Shown here one piece after another: positions 21,099 through 21,099 of a stretch of 21,099 bases of DNA (the first letter of the stretch is position 1; each line of letters begins with the position of its first letter). The stretch is from an uncultured Mycolicibacterium sp. GTDB taxonomy: Bacteria > Actinomycetota > Actinomycetes > Mycobacteriales > Mycobacteriaceae. The position numbers and the translations under genes are program-made. The notes beneath the pieces are model-generated. The model ran no database searches, was not told the DNA's origin, and saw nothing but the letters and a program-made list of their open reading frames with translations. The stretch spans positions 1 through 21,099 of the forward strand of contig NZ_CALDGS010000127.1 in assembly GCF_937941905.1 (NCBI RefSeq), written 5' to 3'.

Positions 21099-21099
21099 T

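Overview
The window is high-GC actinobacterial DNA, and its gene content and order are those of a mycobacterium. From arcA to pks16 the backbone follows the M. tuberculosis Rv0999-Rv1013 block as I remember it: lipoprotein, AlkB-like, arcA, pmt, rsmI, pabB, metG, tatD, rpfB, ksgA, ispE, pks16. NADP-dependent gdhA sits directly behind metG, and there is an extra island of regulatory and secreted genes. That arrangement points to a non-tuberculous, probably rapid-growing Mycolicibacterium-type species. I cannot name the species from the sequence alone.

Layout. Bases 1-169 hold four tandem 30-bp repeats. Two related secreted lipoproteins follow (170-829 and 859-1542). An AlkB-like dioxygenase (1547-2143, minus) and a SoxR-type [2Fe-2S] MerR regulator (2177-2608, minus) come next, the latter divergent from arginine deiminase arcA (2667-3878). 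Then pmt (3949-5499, minus) diverges from rsmI (5525-6361), whose 3' end overlaps pabB (6317-7564, minus). The accessory block runs from 7655 to 12820: a secreted PE-PPE-domain hydrolase, an ECF41-type sigma factor coupled to an FAD oxidoreductase, a divergent lipoprotein made of a duplicated Cys-pair module, and gdhA. metG (minus) abuts gdhA and diverges from tatD. tatD leads into rpfB and ksgA, which overlap. A soluble Ser/Thr kinase on the minus strand separates ksgA from ispE. A likely small ORF is coupled by a GTGA overlap to pks16, a fatty-acyl-AMP ligase family gene that ends one base before the window ends.

Regulation visible in the DNA. Most transcription units show a TANNNT-like -10 hexamer 6-8 bases before the start codon, the leaderless-mRNA arrangement common in mycobacteria. 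The pmt/rsmI and metG/tatD pairs share 24-25 bp intergenic regions in which the two -10 elements overlap. A SoxR-box-like palindrome covers the soxR -10 region. A perfect CRP site (TGTGA-N6-TCACA) lies between the oxidoreductase/sigma operon and the duplicated-module lipoprotein, next to a candidate ECF41-type promoter. A perfect 17-bp palindrome overlaps the promoter ahead of the small ORF and pks16. Short, mutually exclusive hairpins lie in front of rpfB. Convergent genes are packed so tightly that several 3' ends overlap.

I found no phage, transposon, CRISPR array, rRNA or tRNA. The most promising leads are: the ksgA start, where no ATG/GTG/TTG is available upstream of the conserved N-terminus and a CTG overlaps the rpfB stop; the CRP/ECF41/duplicated-Cys-module lipoprotein locus; the small ORF coupled to pks16 under a palindromic operator; and the RpfB N-terminus, which lacks the lipobox cysteine I recall from M. 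tuberculosis.
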